Source of the DNA: Adineta vaga
Taxonomy: Eukaryota > Rotifera
Assembly (NCBI GenBank): GCA_021613535.1
Contig: CP075495.1
Coordinates: 6,324,001 to 6,388,000, forward strand
Direction of reading: 5' to 3'
Length of the DNA: 64,000 nt
The translations under genes and the position numbers were made by a program. The notes beneath the pieces were generated by a model. It had not been told where the DNA came from. It saw only the letters and a list, made by a program, of their open reading frames with translations, and searched no databases. Shown piece by piece: positions 49,454 through 61,881 of this stretch (position 1 is its first letter; each line of letters starts with the position of its first letter).

Positions 49454-51311
49454 ATGGATAACATTAAAATTCGTCGAAAAACCAAAAGTAGAAGATCCAT
49501 TATGAGAACTGTTCGGTCTAGCAATTCGAAAAGAAAGCGAAGTTGTTCATCAATATCCAACACTTCTAATGCAGAACAAATTGAAAATTTTCTCGATTCT
49601 TATTCAATTATTCATACCAAATCCTTGATCTCATTACTGAAGCAATTTAAATGTTGTCAATGTAATAATTTATGGAATGGGTCAGTTCTAATCAAAGAAC
49701 GAAATGGACTATATGTACAATTTGAATTTCGGTGCTCTTCCTGTGAATTTTCAACTCGTCTTTATTCATCATCAACATTACCAAATAGTAAACGTCATGA
49801 TATAAATGTTCGATTAGCGCTCGGTGGTACATTGTGTGGATTAGGTCGTGATGGTATTGGAAAACTTCTTGGTGCTCTCAATTTGCCACCACCAGTTCAA
49901 GAACATAAATATCGTGCTACACAAGAATTCATTCTCGATTACGTAGAAAAAGCTAAACATAAATCAATGGTTGCTGCGATTGAAGCAGCTATTGATGAAG
50001 GTGGTGGTGCGCGCGATATAACGGTGAGTGGCGATGGTGCATGGCTAACTCGAGGTTATTCGAGTATTCATGGAGTTGCTGCTTTATGCACAGCAACAAA
50101 GCGACCAAAAGTTATCGATACAAGCTGGTCTTCAAAAAAATGTGCAAAATGTCAAGGAGCAGAAAGCCTGCGTCACCTAGATCCTGGTTTGTTTGCATAT
50201 TTCCAGCAAAATCATGAATGTCAACTGAACTACACCGGTAAGCTTTTTGCCAACTGTTATAAACTAAAATGTCACCCTAATCTCTTTATCTCAGGTTCAT
50301 CCGGTGGAATGGAGAAAGAAATGATACACGAGATGTTTTCAAGATCCTGTCTAAAATACAACGTTATATACAGTTCCTATATTGGCGATGGCGATGCGAA
50401 AGTACATAAACATCTGACCAACAATCCACCATATTCCAATATATGTATAAAAAAACTCGAGGATACGAATCACTTCGCCAAACGTATGTTCAATAGGATC
50501 ATGAAGATTAAAAAGGAGAACAAGGGTGTCTTACTAAGTGATGGGAAGAGATTCAATGGAAAAGGTCGATTTACTGATGCTTTAGCAATTAAATTTAAAA
50601 TTTATTTTGCTAAAGCGATACGAAGTAGTAAAAAATGATTTAAATGAATTGTACAAGAAATCTTGGGCCATTTTTCGTCATCACTACTCCACAAACGAAC
50701 AGCCCATGCACGACTGGTGCGATGGGCAGTGGTGCAAGTACATTCAGGCAACTTCAAATGGTCAAGAATACAATCACAACTCAAAATCAACCATACCACG
50801 ACCTTGTTTAGATTTAATAAAACCTGTCTTCGAAGAATTGTGTTCTTACAATAGTTTGGAACGAGTGGTAAATGGTGGTTCACAAAATGCAAATGAGTCT
50901 TTGCATGCGATGCTATGGACGATGGTACCTAAGCATAGATACTGCTCTTCCACAGTTCTGCGTATTGCTTTAGGTTTAACGACAATCATTTACAATGATG
51001 GTTATGATAATTTATACAAAATATTTATCAGTATGTTGGCGTCTATGGGTTATTATTCTGGACAATGTTTTCGAAGACTTAGTGAACAAAGTAAATATAA
51101 TAGATTAAAAGTTCAGAAGAGATTTGCAAAAAAAGCGAAAACAACAATGGTTTCTGGTGCTGATATCTCTTCAAGTGAAAGTGGCGATGAATTGTTATTT
51201 TCTATGGATTCAACCAATAATGATTCCCTCAATATTTGTAATGGCTTGATGGACTTAGAAATACTCAATGATAGTGTTATTAGTGACTATGAACCAGGAG
51301 GAGATGATTGA
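49454..51311 (+). CDS. transposase (Mutator-like transposase domain), one frameshift
   Basis: Predicted to cut and paste the surrounding element. The first part is 49454-50635 and ends at TGA (50636-50638); the protein continues in the +1 frame to 51311. A basic N-terminus is followed by two CxxC pairs (residues 67-70 and 94-97) forming a likely zinc ribbon. The RNase H-like core has D194 in VSGDGAWLTRGYSS, a second Cys pair (CAKC) with a distal H-x-C, GSSGGMEKEM, and a second Asp in YIGDGDAK. In the second frame it has HDWCDGQWCKYIQ and the Glu in NGGSQNANESLHAMLW, the most distinctive family motif. The break sits at a run of six A, where one extra A would restore the frame; a +1 slip over AAA-TGA-T would do the same. 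A 57-nt GT..AG segment (50238-50294) is probably an intron, since family members read directly from the Tyr-Thr to GSSGGME. Expression of the full protein is uncertain. Confidence 0.82.
50238..50294 (+). other. probable stop-free 57-nt intron inside the transposase ORF
   Basis: Starts GTAAGC and ends TTTATCTCAG, has a length divisible by three and no in-frame stop. Removing it joins CQLNYT directly to GSSGGME, the arrangement I expect for this transposase family. Confidence 0.6.
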
Positions 51312-51756
51312 TCTATTTGTCTCGACTGATTTTCTGAATAGATTTGCTATCTTGTATCTTATTTTGGGTTCTCATAGATTAGTCTATAAACTTTTGTAGG
51401 ATCTGTTGATCTAGAAACACTAAAATATACTTTCTGCTAATTTTCTTATCCATAAAATACTATTATTTTATTATATAAATTTATTGATATAAATTCAGAT
51501 GAATTACATTCGTATTATATACATAACGTCTATTGACTTCGCGGCGGGCGAGAGAAAACACCATAAAATAGACTAAATATACTACATAGAGATTTTATAT
51601 TAGCCTATTTAGTTTATTCTCATCAATATTGTACCATACCCTCACTCAATTTCTCTTTCTCTACCATTTTGTCGTGAAAAATGTGTTAAATTTCACTTCT
51701 CAAACTTCTTTTGCTTTTTTCTCAAAATGAAAATTTTCGTCCTAAAGGTTTTTTGT

Positions 51757-52061
51757 GCCCCAGATTTCTCCACTACCGTAAGCGCTAGAAAGCTCGGGTT
51801 GGTCTTAAAATGAAGAGGATGATCAACTCTACATCTTAACAGAGTCGGATTTTTTATTTTATTTCTAATACTGAATGAAAGTCGTCTATTTTACAATACA
51901 CGAACTTCCGTATTTGGGTCTCTCACGTAAATTTAGTTTAAAAAAATTACTATAGCAAGAGAAAAAAATCTGACTTTGTTAAGTTGTAGTACCGGATCTC
52001 AGCAACATTTTAAAACTAGTCCGACGTCTCCAGCTTTCGAAATAGCCGAGAAATCTGGGGC
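51757..52061. repeat. large imperfect palindrome at the right end of the transposon
   Basis: Arm 51757-51855 and the reverse complement of about 51961-52061 align over roughly 100 nt. They share GCCCCAGATTTCTC, GAAAGCT, TTTTAAAATG-like and CTTAACA-AGTC-GATTTTTT blocks, separated by a loop of about 105 nt. Found by direct comparison of the two strands. Confidence 0.75.
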
Positions 52062-52205
52062 GCCAGAAGACCAGGTTTTGACCCAGGATCTCAAGGTGCG
52101 TTCAATATTTTGCGCTGAATTTTATACTGTATCATATCTGGCCCAATACAAGTCTCCTGTGAAATTTTCAGCAATATTGTATGATGAGAAAGCAAAATAG
52201 AATTG

Positions 52206-52222
52206 ATGGTGGGGGGGCCCCC
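52206..52222 (-). repeat. right terminal inverted repeat of transposon
   Basis: Reverse complement of 48800-48816 with no mismatch over 17 bp. TTAA follows immediately. Confidence 0.92.
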
Positions 52223-52326
52223 TTAACTAATTTTATGCGAAAACGAATATAAATGTAAACAAGAGTGAACAAATAAAATTTTTGTCGAATTTAATGAACG
52301 AGAGACAGCGATATTGTTTTATCTTA

Positions 52327-52896
52327 TTATCTTGTGCTTTTTATTTGTCTTGGAACAATTAAATGTGTCGATTGTAATGGTAGATTCATTTGAATTGATT
52401 TGAATGGTTGAGATACTTTAACATGATTAAGTGATTTGATATTTGACGGTTGCGATGAAGGAATCAATTCTAGAAGATTTGTATGTGCTTTCGATCGTTT
52501 TATAAAAAATAATGTAAATAAACTACCAACAATCAGAATACTAATTAGACTAATACTGATGATAGGAAGATAATTTCGATGATTATATTTTTTCTCTATG
52601 GATATCATACGTGATATTCTACGGTGATTACAATGAATATCATGAATATTTTTCGAGCAATAAATACATTTTTCCGTACGAATATAGACAAGTGTTTCTG
52701 TGGGACATAGATTTGGATTGTTAATATCAAGTTGAACAACTAATGGTTGATTTGTTTGATTGAAAGAGATGATTGGTAAACAAATTGATCCTTTCCAATT
52801 ATATTGACATAGATCATCGGTTTGATATAAAGTATAAGTAATTAATTTCGAATGAATATTATTAGAAAAGAGAAGAAAACTAATAATAAAAAGCAT
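52327..52896 (-). CDS. small type I membrane protein, hypothetical
   Basis: A 189-aa single-exon ORF starting at the ATG that opens a signal peptide (MLFIISFLLFSNNIHS). The ectodomain of about 110 residues has six Cys (DDLCQYNWKGSICLP, LCPTE, KCIYCSKN, IHCNH) and one N-glycosylation sequon (NQT). A transmembrane helix (YLPIISISLISILIVGSLF) follows, then a basic cytoplasmic tail of about 50 residues. I do not recognise the family. Its 3' end is only about 100 bp from the transposon's right TTAA, so the element landed in its 3' flank. Confidence 0.6.
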   Translation of the reverse strand: MLFIISFLLFSNNIHSKLITYTLYQTDDLCQYNWKGSICLPIISFNQTNQPLVVQLDINNPNLCPTETLVYIRTEKCIYCSKNIHDIHCNHRRISRMISIEKKYNHRNYLPIISISLISILIVGSLFTLFFIKRSKAHTNLLELIPSSQPSNIKSLNHVKVSQPFKSIQMNLPLQSTHLIVPRQIKSTR

Positions 52897-55800
52897 ATGT
52901 ATTGAAAAATTAAAATTAACATCAAAGAAATTATTTTTTAGCTTAGTTACAGAAAAGATAGTCAATAGACAATGTATTACACTTTTCAAAAGATAAAATT
53001 TGTTTGCATTTAAGATATTCGATTCATTCTTATTGAATAGAAATTGAAAGGTTATATATTCGAATACAATGGATTATATTGTAACAAACATATTTTCTAT
53101 GTACACATATACATATGTCTTGATCAATAAATAGTTCAAACATCGTTGTATACACATCAGAGAATCAATTGTCTTCAACATATGAAGTAATTCAAGTTTG
53201 CTTACATAAGTTTGAATAGGAAACAAATAATCGAATCACAAATCTCTGTTATTCTTAAATTCAAATGAAACCTTGTTAATACAGATGCTTTGATATTTAA
53301 ATTTAATGTAAAGAGAAGAAAAAAAAACAACCATAAAAATTCTTCAAGAATTAATCTGATAATCTAAATGAATGATTGATAATTGAATATTTTAACACAC
53401 TATTGAATTGACTTTCGCTTTGATTGATATACTTGACAACGAAAAAGAAAAAGAAAAGATCTCTTTGTCTTTTGTAACCTAATCAGACTGTGTATATGTA
53501 GATCAATCAAGAAATCTCACTATTCTTGAGGGATAATAAAACAATTTATCCAGATGATGAGAAAAGACGACAGCAAACAATCATATTTTTTGTTCTGTAT
53601 ACAACATAGTATATTTATCTACTGTAAATGAGTGTCTCACACATTTGTATGATTATGTAGACTATGATTAAACAATTTCTATTTTAATCATAGACATTCA
53701 TTAGATCGTCTAATCTGTAACTTTTTACAAAAGAAAGTACTCTTGAAAACTATAATTTAAGATTTAATAAGTGGAAAAGAAAGAAAAAGAGATGTCCTTC
53801 ATATTTCAATATTAAATATCTTCATTTATTTCATAACAATCACTCAATACTTTTACCTTGCGGATAAAAAGCGAAACAAAATCAAAAAAACTTTCCTTAT
53901 TACAACAACTATTACATCATAGAGACATACACAATTAATTTACTTGTCTTTCGTTCTTTTACTTCTTCTCGCAAATCATCTGTTGTTGTTATTTGTGTAT
54001 ACATTGTCGTCGTTTGGAGATATAGAGAAAAGAATAGATCAGTTCTTGTTTAGCCAGGCATTAGGATAGGACGAGAAAGAGAGTGAGAAAGGGGGAGGGG
54101 AAAGATAGACTCTATTTGCGATTTCGTCGTTGTCTCTCGTGTACGAAAGAGCGTACAAGCACAAGCGTACATGCGCATATACATATTCTACACGGCTCGA
54201 AGAAAATGAAACCTTTTCCTTTTTTCTTGTCTCCCTTCTTTCTTTTTAACATGTGACGAGAAAAGATGGTAATACAGATGTGCTCTTTTGTCATCATCAC
54301 GTTTGACATCTCAGCTGGTCGAATTCAAGAATAAATGAAAGGTAATATTTCAGATTTTTTTCGATATTAAACAGAAAATGAAAGTGAATTGAAATAGAAA
54401 TGAAGGTGATTGTAAGAGAAAAACGTATAGATTAGAAGATTTGAAAATTTCTTTTCAAATAATGACAAAATTTATGTAGATATATGTATTCTCATAATCT
54501 ATGAATTTCGAAAAAAAAAGGAACGTATGAACATTTCTCATTGAATAACAATGATTACCGTTTGACAATTGAATGAACAGGTATTGCCATGTAAAACCAT
54601 TTCTCAATGTCAACTATATAAAAGTTTAATAAAGCTGAAAAAGAACGAATCGTACTTCTTTAAATACAATACTCATGAAAAAAAAATATTATAATATTTA
54701 CCATATTAGTGTGTCGTACACTTTTATAGGCATACATATACTTCCCGGAAGAAGAAATGTCGCCTTCTCTCAATTATTAACGCAACGAAGAGAAAGAAAT
54801 GCATGGTATATATATATAATATGCATATCCTTCCCGATTTTTTTCTTTCTTGCAAATCATTGCATCAAAATCGTGTGGGTCGTACTTTATACAGCACATA
54901 TCATCTCACCTACACCGCGATCAGCGTTTATACATCGTTCTTATTGTTCTATCTTTCTCATCGTATCTATTCACTAGCCTTAATCATATCTTGATTTCAA
55001 ATATTTAGATATGTCATATATTCTCTCGATGATCACAAATATAACATCAATGACTGAATAGGTACATATGCATATTTCAATCTAGTGTTTTGTGACGGTC
55101 ATCTCTATCTCATTTGATTTTTTACATTTCGATTTTATTTTATTTCTTACTCATCATCATACTCTTCGATTGAAATCAACAAGACGACATCGACGAGAAA
55201 AGTGTTAGCATTCTCGTTCTCTTTTTCTCTTTTTCTTCTTTTCTTCTTTTCTTTTGCCTTCTTCATCTTCATGTCTATTTCTTTTTCATTCGCATTAAAC
55301 TATATGTATATACGTTGAACTTTACTTTTTTTGACTATTCTATTTTATATATTGCACATTCAATGTGCAAGAAAGTATATTCTTTCAAGAGTATCAACAA
55401 CAATTATAATTGACTTTATAAAAAAAGAAAACAGAAACACTTCGATCAAAAAGCAAATAAATCTAGGAAAAAAAAGAAATGATTACAATGGCTATTCCTG
55501 GTATTACTATCTATGAAAATGAAACTGTTGACATAATTCATTGGCTTTATTCTACGATCGTGCATTATACATTACAAATTACTTGTCTTATTACTGTACG
55601 TATAATGAAAACCAAAAAAAATAAGAACAACATAGACTAATAATTTTACACTCAATAGAAAACAAAACCAAGTTCCTTTTTTAATTAGAAAACTATTGTT
55701 AGTTGTTTTTTCTTTATAAAAGTCATGCTTGCATGATTTATGTGAATAGTATACATGTTGACTGATTGTCATATGTTTCTTTCGCTACTATTCGTTTCGT

Positions 55801-56600
55801 TAGTGTATTTTGTATTTTTTTCTTTTTCTTGTTGATGATACGCGAACGAGCGCATAGAGGCTAGATGTTTGTTGTCTATACTGTCTGTCGTCATCGGCAT
55901 GTAGTAATGGTGGAAAAAAAAACGCGAGAACCTAGTAAACATACAGAAACGAAGAAAGAGAGAATTGGATGGAGTAAGAGAAAAAAAAATCAAGGCTATT
56001 CTATAACATTAGACGACAAGACGAATGTTACATACACGTTTAGGATCAAGTAGTAGGCGACTGAGATCTTGAAGGACAAACCTATTTTAACAACATCATA
56101 GATGTCAAAATAACGTGTGCACTTCTATGTTTACTTTTTTTCTTACAAACGTCTACAAAGTTAAATATATATCTTAACATTAGTTGTTAAGCACTGTTAC
56201 TACTACTACTACTACTATTATTATTATTATTATTATTATTCTAAATTATTTTCATTAATTTTTTAAACACTACTTCCTATTTAAAACGAAGGATCTATCA
56301 TGCAATTTTATTCGTGTCCATATTCAAATGCTAACTACTGGGTGGGTACAATTCTTTGTTCGATTCAAGTATGCATTAACAGGCATAGGTGAACGAACGA
56401 GTTTTTGACGAGTCTATCTCTACACACGCACACACATATATACACATAACCATTCATATATTTATGTATATGCGTAGATCTATGGTTGTATATATGTATG
56501 TCCTACAAATAATTAACTATCGATGGTGAATCAGATAAAAACAATATGTTCATATATGTAAATTAAGTATATCAATTGATATTCTTTCTTCTTGACATAG
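52897..56600. other. 3.7-kb interval; FAM78 5' exon may lie here
   Basis: No supported ORF. A TAC/TAT trinucleotide microsatellite spans about 56198-56240. An ATG at 56300 opens a 14-codon stretch ending at a GTGGGT donor-like site (MQFYSCPYSNANYW), in phase with the FAM78 exon at 56601. It is a weak candidate first exon and does not resemble the MGCIQS start of vertebrate FAM78A. Confidence 0.4.
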
Positions 56601-58210
56601 GCCTTTCTCAATGTTCAACAATATAAGCAACAAGACCAACAGGCTGTCTCAACAACAACATCAACGACAACGCCTGCTGGCATGAATGTAATGGGCCAAT
56701 TGCTTGATAAAGCTAAACGTGTTATTGTCATGAGAACTACTACAAGTGAAAAATCTCAACAAGATCAACAACAACAACAACAACAAACTCAGTCTCCATC
56801 AACACAATCAAATCCTTCTAAATCAATATTACCCATTCGTATTCAAGAACTTGAAGCTAAAATTGAAAATCGTCCAACAATAATTGATGAAAAAAGTTCC
56901 GCTGTATTAAAATATCGAACACCACATTTTCGGTATGAAAGAAAAGAATTTATCAAACTTGAAGAACAACAAAATATTTTTGTTTATGTCTTTTTCTTTT
57001 CTTTTGTCTAGAGCAACAGCAACAGTCAAATTTCCTCCATTAGGCGAAGGTGAACATTGGAAAGTTGGTTGGATTCAATCATGTACTCGTATGGATTTTT
57101 TCAATTCTTACGGCGATTCTGGTTATTCAAGTTGGGAATTTCCTCAACTAATGTCCGATCAAAATCCAATGATCTCTGATTCAGATGGACGTAATTATCC
57201 ATTTTATGGATCAAAATCAGAAGTGATTGAAATTCAAGGACCCTGTTCAGATTATACAACATTAAAAGTGCTTATGAACGATAATTTTTATCCTCATATT
57301 ACATGGGATATTCCTACAAGTAATGAACGTTTAGCGCGTTTAACAAGTGTTAAACGTCATCAAAGTTTTTATACATGGTTAGTAGCAATGAATGCTCGTA
57401 ATGGTTCAATTCTTGTACTTAAAACCATTAGTTGGCAAATGAATCTTGAGATTAGAATTGATCCAACAAAACCTCAAGGCTCACGTGCTACACTTGTTTC
57501 TGATCCAGTACCTGTTCAACCAGAAATACTAAAACAAAATATTCGAATACCAACATGTGTTCTGTATCCTCCAAATGTAAGTTCTCTTTTTATTATATTA
57601 TTCATTATAGGTAAATTTGACATTGATTGTCAATATAATCATCATTAGTTTCAGGGTTTTTATTTATGAGACTTGTTTTCTTTTCTTTTAGGCTAATAGT
57701 GCACAAATACTTGTTTGGCATCCAGGTTGTCGTCTCAATGAAACAAGTAAACGTCCTGAAATTGTTGTTCCACCAAGATGTATGTTCGTTTTATTACAAA
57801 ATCCATTCTATGCTAATCATATACGACACAAAACACATACATCAGTTCAAAATAAATTAAATGGTGGAAGTTCTTCATCCTCTTCATCTTCTTCCTCATC
57901 TCCATCGTCACCATTATCATCATCACCAACATCGTCACCAACATCATCTCCATCAACATTATCATCATCATCATCATCATCACCATCACCCACATCTTCA
58001 ATGTCATCATCGTCATCATCAGACACTAGGACCAATATGCCTCAAATATTGACAAATAAACCTTATTCTCGTGTTATATTTCCACAAGTTCCTGCTCCAA
58101 TATCACCAACATCAACATGTTCGATACCGCCTGGTAATCGTTGTTATAATGGTATGAAACAGATACTGCATAATCATGCAAGACTTGCTCAGGGTGTTAT
58201 GGTTCGGTAG
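56601..58210 (+). CDS. FAM78 family protein (5' end unresolved)
   Basis: Orthologue of vertebrate FAM78A/B, a conserved family without an established biochemical role. Exons 56601-56932, 57012-57576 and 57692-58210 are in phase and give at least 471 aa. The first begins after an acceptor (GACATAG), so a 5' coding exon is missing. The first 90 residues are Thr/Gln-rich with a poly-Gln run. The family domain then follows: IIDEKSSAVLKYRTPHFR (human SIDESSSVVLRYRTPHFR), WKVGWIQSCTRMDFFNSYGD, SSWEFPQL, SDSDGRNYPFYG, MNDNFYPHITWDIP, HQSFYTWLVA, ending NSAQILVWHPG and VVPPR. A C-terminal extension of about 145 residues, including a long Ser/Pro-rich low-complexity run, is absent from human FAM78. 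Confidence 0.9.
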
Positions 58211-61200
58211 TCGATGTATCGCATATGTATAGATACAGGACAATATATATATATATAAATATAAATAGAGGCGGTGCATGTCTTTTTGGCTATTTTCAAC
58301 GTACAGTGAGAAGTTGAACGTTAACAAGTCTTTGACATTAAATTCAAAACTTTTGTTAATGTTCTTCTTGAGAAAAAAACAATGAGTGTCGACTTTTCTT
58401 TACTCATCTTAGTTTTTTTTTATTGCTTCTCGGCGATTTTTTTTCCGTATATATTCTTGTGTGTGCGTGTGTGTGTGTGTTTTTCCGAGGAGATAGAAGA
58501 AGAGCAGATAATTCGTTCAAGAAGGAAACCTGTGGTGCTATATGTTTATGTTCATTCTTTTAAATATATCTCGCTTGTTAAATATGATCTTTTCTATTAT
58601 TGCAAATAGAACACAACAAAATCAAAGTGTCATAGAAGTCATTTAAACAAAATCTAAAGGACATATCACGTTTTGATAACAAGTGAAAAAAGAGAAGGTG
58701 AATTGAAATGATATTAATATTTACAGAATACTGATGATATTTTATCAATGATATTTCATATGTTGATCTAATGTTATTTTTAAAAAGAATATCCTGAAGG
58801 ATACTTGATAATCTGAGAAAGACAAACGTTGAAGATTTTGACAAGGTTATTATGTTTACAAATGTAACAATTACTATTGAATAATATCTGATCATTCATA
58901 GATCAATCTATTCTTAATATTCAATAAAAGACATATTTATTGTCACATTTTTTTGATGATGATGATGATATTTTCTAAAAAATAAATGTAATATAATATC
59001 GAATATTTGATGAAAACTTTCTATTTTTGCATATGGCAAAATATTTCTGTCTAATAAAATGTTATATCACAAGATAAAGTTTCAATCATAATAATTAAAT
59101 AGAAAACTATCAAGGATTTTATCATGTAAAAATATCTTATTGTTTGTAAATAGAATCTTTACATATTTCTATTTATTCGTTTTTTCTTTCATTCAAATTT
59201 GTGTTTAGTTATATACACAATCAAGTTATTTGTCTAATGTCTTGGAAATGTTATATGCTAATTCCTACGTAGTACGATATGACAACAATGTGACATAGGA
59301 AAAACAACAACAGCGTCATAGCTGATGGAAATGGCAATTGCTTTTGAAAAAGAAAAACTTTATTATCTTAAAGATTAGATAAAGATAATTAATATCAAAT
59401 ATGAATAAACAGCAGTGCTGACAACATGAAACCTTCGTCGATCAATAATAATACATCAGATGCATTCCAAACATTATCTAGATATAACTACATAGTCCGA
59501 AAAATATTTACATTGTTTTTACTGTATTTTTGCCTATTAGTTATTAATAATAACTAATCTTCTATTTACAAGAGAAAATTCAATCAATTTGAAAATATCA
59601 GAGGAGAAGAACAACGTTGTTTAGTTTTATTCATAAATATGAAAGAATAAATAAATGATGACATAAAAACCGTCTGTTTCATTATTTAAATAGAAAGAAA
59701 TTAACATTTTTTTCTTTCCCCCTTTTTTTTATGATCAAAGCTGTCGTTAGAATAATCGTGTCATAAAAGAATATGATTGTATATTTAAGTTAACCATATG
59801 TTTACAGTTCTATCAAGAAAGAAGTAAACTCTTGTATTTGTCTACAGAGATGATTGATAAAGTTGTTTAATAGAAAGAAAAATGTTAAGAAGAAATCTCT
59901 GATGTTTTTGCTAAACTTTATCTTATAAATTAGGCGAACCCTGTGGAAAAAAAGAACATGTCTATCTATTAGAATATTTTTTGTAAAACGATAATTAAAT
60001 GAAGATAAATATGATAAAATAGAAGAATATAGTCGGAATATGTCCGATATATGGAATCGAAAGAAGAAAAACTGGAAAAAAAAGACAGATGTGATAAAAG
60101 GTCTTGATATGCATAAATACAGATGCACAAATCAAGGGTATAGCTGAGTTACAGTAAAGATATTGTTGATTAATGATTGTTGAATGTGTTACAGATAGAA
60201 ACTAGAAGGAAAAACCTTGCTTTATTAATTAAATATTTCAATCCATGACGCAGCGGCATCTCCTCATTTTTACCTATATTGGTCAAAACTACTACTTGAT
60301 TGGTATGTACAATCAATCGTTCTCGCATTGCATCGCATCGCTTTCTTTCATACACATATACACACGTATTATTTCTCCAATTCTTTTCTCTCTTCTTCTT
60401 CTTTCTCTTCTTTTCTTCTCCTCTCTAACTACTAAAAACAGTCAAAAGGCTAAATGGTACTCATCATCATCGGCAACATCCTGTTCTTTGTCTGTCTTTT
60501 CTCAAACATCTATGTGTATGTAATCATGAAAAATTATTTCTATTAGGTTTTCTTCTCTCGACTATTTTATTTGCAATATCAATACATATGTATATATACG
60601 TATGTGTATATCAGATACCAGTCGTGACCAGTCATTCATTCATTTGGAAGAGACATCAATATCAAATATAATGACTTTTGACCAATACATGCCTATGAAA
60701 TAGAAATAGTAGCAGCTGTTGTTATTCTTTCTTTTGTGAACAAATCTGATCACTAGTACTATTAAGTGTGTATAGACATTTTGTAGATGATGTTTGCTAA
60801 TAATAAGCTAAGAAGAGAGAAAAGATTTGATTATGTTTAGTTGATTCTGTTCGATATTTGCTAGTATAGAATAAGAAAAAAAGATTTATTTTTAGAAATG
60901 ATCAATAGTTGACAATTGTATATAATAAAAGAAGAACATTTATCTTCTCTTGGAGTACACTTTAGAATTGAAGAAGATTACATCATATCCATAATGACGA
61001 CAGAATGATGAAGTCAGACCTGTTTATGTTCATCTACTTTGTTATCTTTCTTTCTTTCTTGTACCAACAAATATATATACTGAAAAATCTTTCAACGCAT
61101 ACTAACTTTTCTTTTTCTAATTTTTGTATTTCTGTAACTGTAACTAAGTAGGTATATAAAATAACATCTTGTAAAGATTTCTCATGTAAAGACATGTGAA

Positions 61201-61881
61201 ACATATGATTACAATCAGCTGGAAGCACAATCATTGAGCTGTTAGAATTGAGATGAGAAACATGCATACATACGCGTGTATATAGATAACGATAGATAGA
61301 GCAATTGCTTTCCTAATAACATTATAACATGTGCATGCATGTGCGAAAATGAATGTAATTAAGAAAATCTCTTCTATTCTCATGTTAAATGAGTCAGTAA
61401 AAATCTCTTTTTAACATAATCTCAATTCTGCATTTTGATCCTTTCTATTCATTTGAGAATGAAAATATCCTCACGTTCAATGATTGTTATACTAACAAAT
61501 CTCTTTTTTTCTTCTCTTTCGCTCTCGCTCTCTCTCTTTCTCTCTTCTCTCTTGTGATTCTAATACATATATCTATCAAGAATAGACATAATCACATCTA
61601 GCCAGTACCAAAAAAAAGGGTAAAGTACTTTTTATATCCCCAATAATATCGCTCTCACATAGACGCACATATATATATAGCTATGCGTGAAAAAATGCCA
61701 TTGACTTCATCTGTCTTCTTCTTCTTCTTTCTCTCTCCCTCTCCCTCTCCCTCGTTTTCTTTTTATCTTTTAGCATAAACATTGAAGGCATCTGTGTCAC
61801 CTTTCATCTACCTGTGTGTGATGATCATTTTAGAATTGAATCTATTTGAATAGAATACGCTATGTCGATCGATAGTATTCG
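58211..61881. other. 3.7-kb gene-free interval
   Basis: GT microsatellite at about 58458-58481 and CT-rich tracts at about 61503-61550 and 61736-61754. Several 60-110-codon ORFs (for example 58578-58895 - and 59802-60128 -) are F/I/S-rich chance ORFs. Confidence 0.45.

Larger units (their letters stand above)
48796..52226 (+). mobile_element. complete TTAA-flanked DNA transposon, Mutator-like-transposase (Kolobok-type?) family
   Basis: A 3,423-bp element (48800-52222) bounded by perfect 17-bp terminal inverted repeats and flanked on both sides by TTAA (48796-48799 and 52223-52226). TTAA duplication is typical of piggyBac and Kolobok elements. The encoded protein does not look like a piggyBac transposase, and its DDE-type motifs resemble the animal Mutator-like transposase domain, so Kolobok-type is the better guess, but this is inference. 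It holds one transposase gene (49454-51311) with a frameshift, about 650 bp of 5' non-coding sequence, and 900 bp of 3' sequence with a large imperfect palindrome. It lies between two genes and interrupts no ORF that I can see. Identical TIRs and a nearly open transposase suggest a recent insertion. Confidence 0.85.

Noticed and set aside
49454-51311. piggyBac transposase on the basis of TTAA
   Set aside because: The protein lacks the piggyBac pattern and carries the NANESLH and WCKY motifs of the Mutator-like transposase group.
51976-52200. 74-codon ORF near the right end of the transposon
   Set aside because: Lies within and beside the palindrome, with no domain and no splice support.
57813-58052. 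ORFs rich in Met, Asp or His opposite and overlapping FAM78
   Set aside because: Shadow frames of the TCA/TCC serine repeat in the FAM78 C-terminus.
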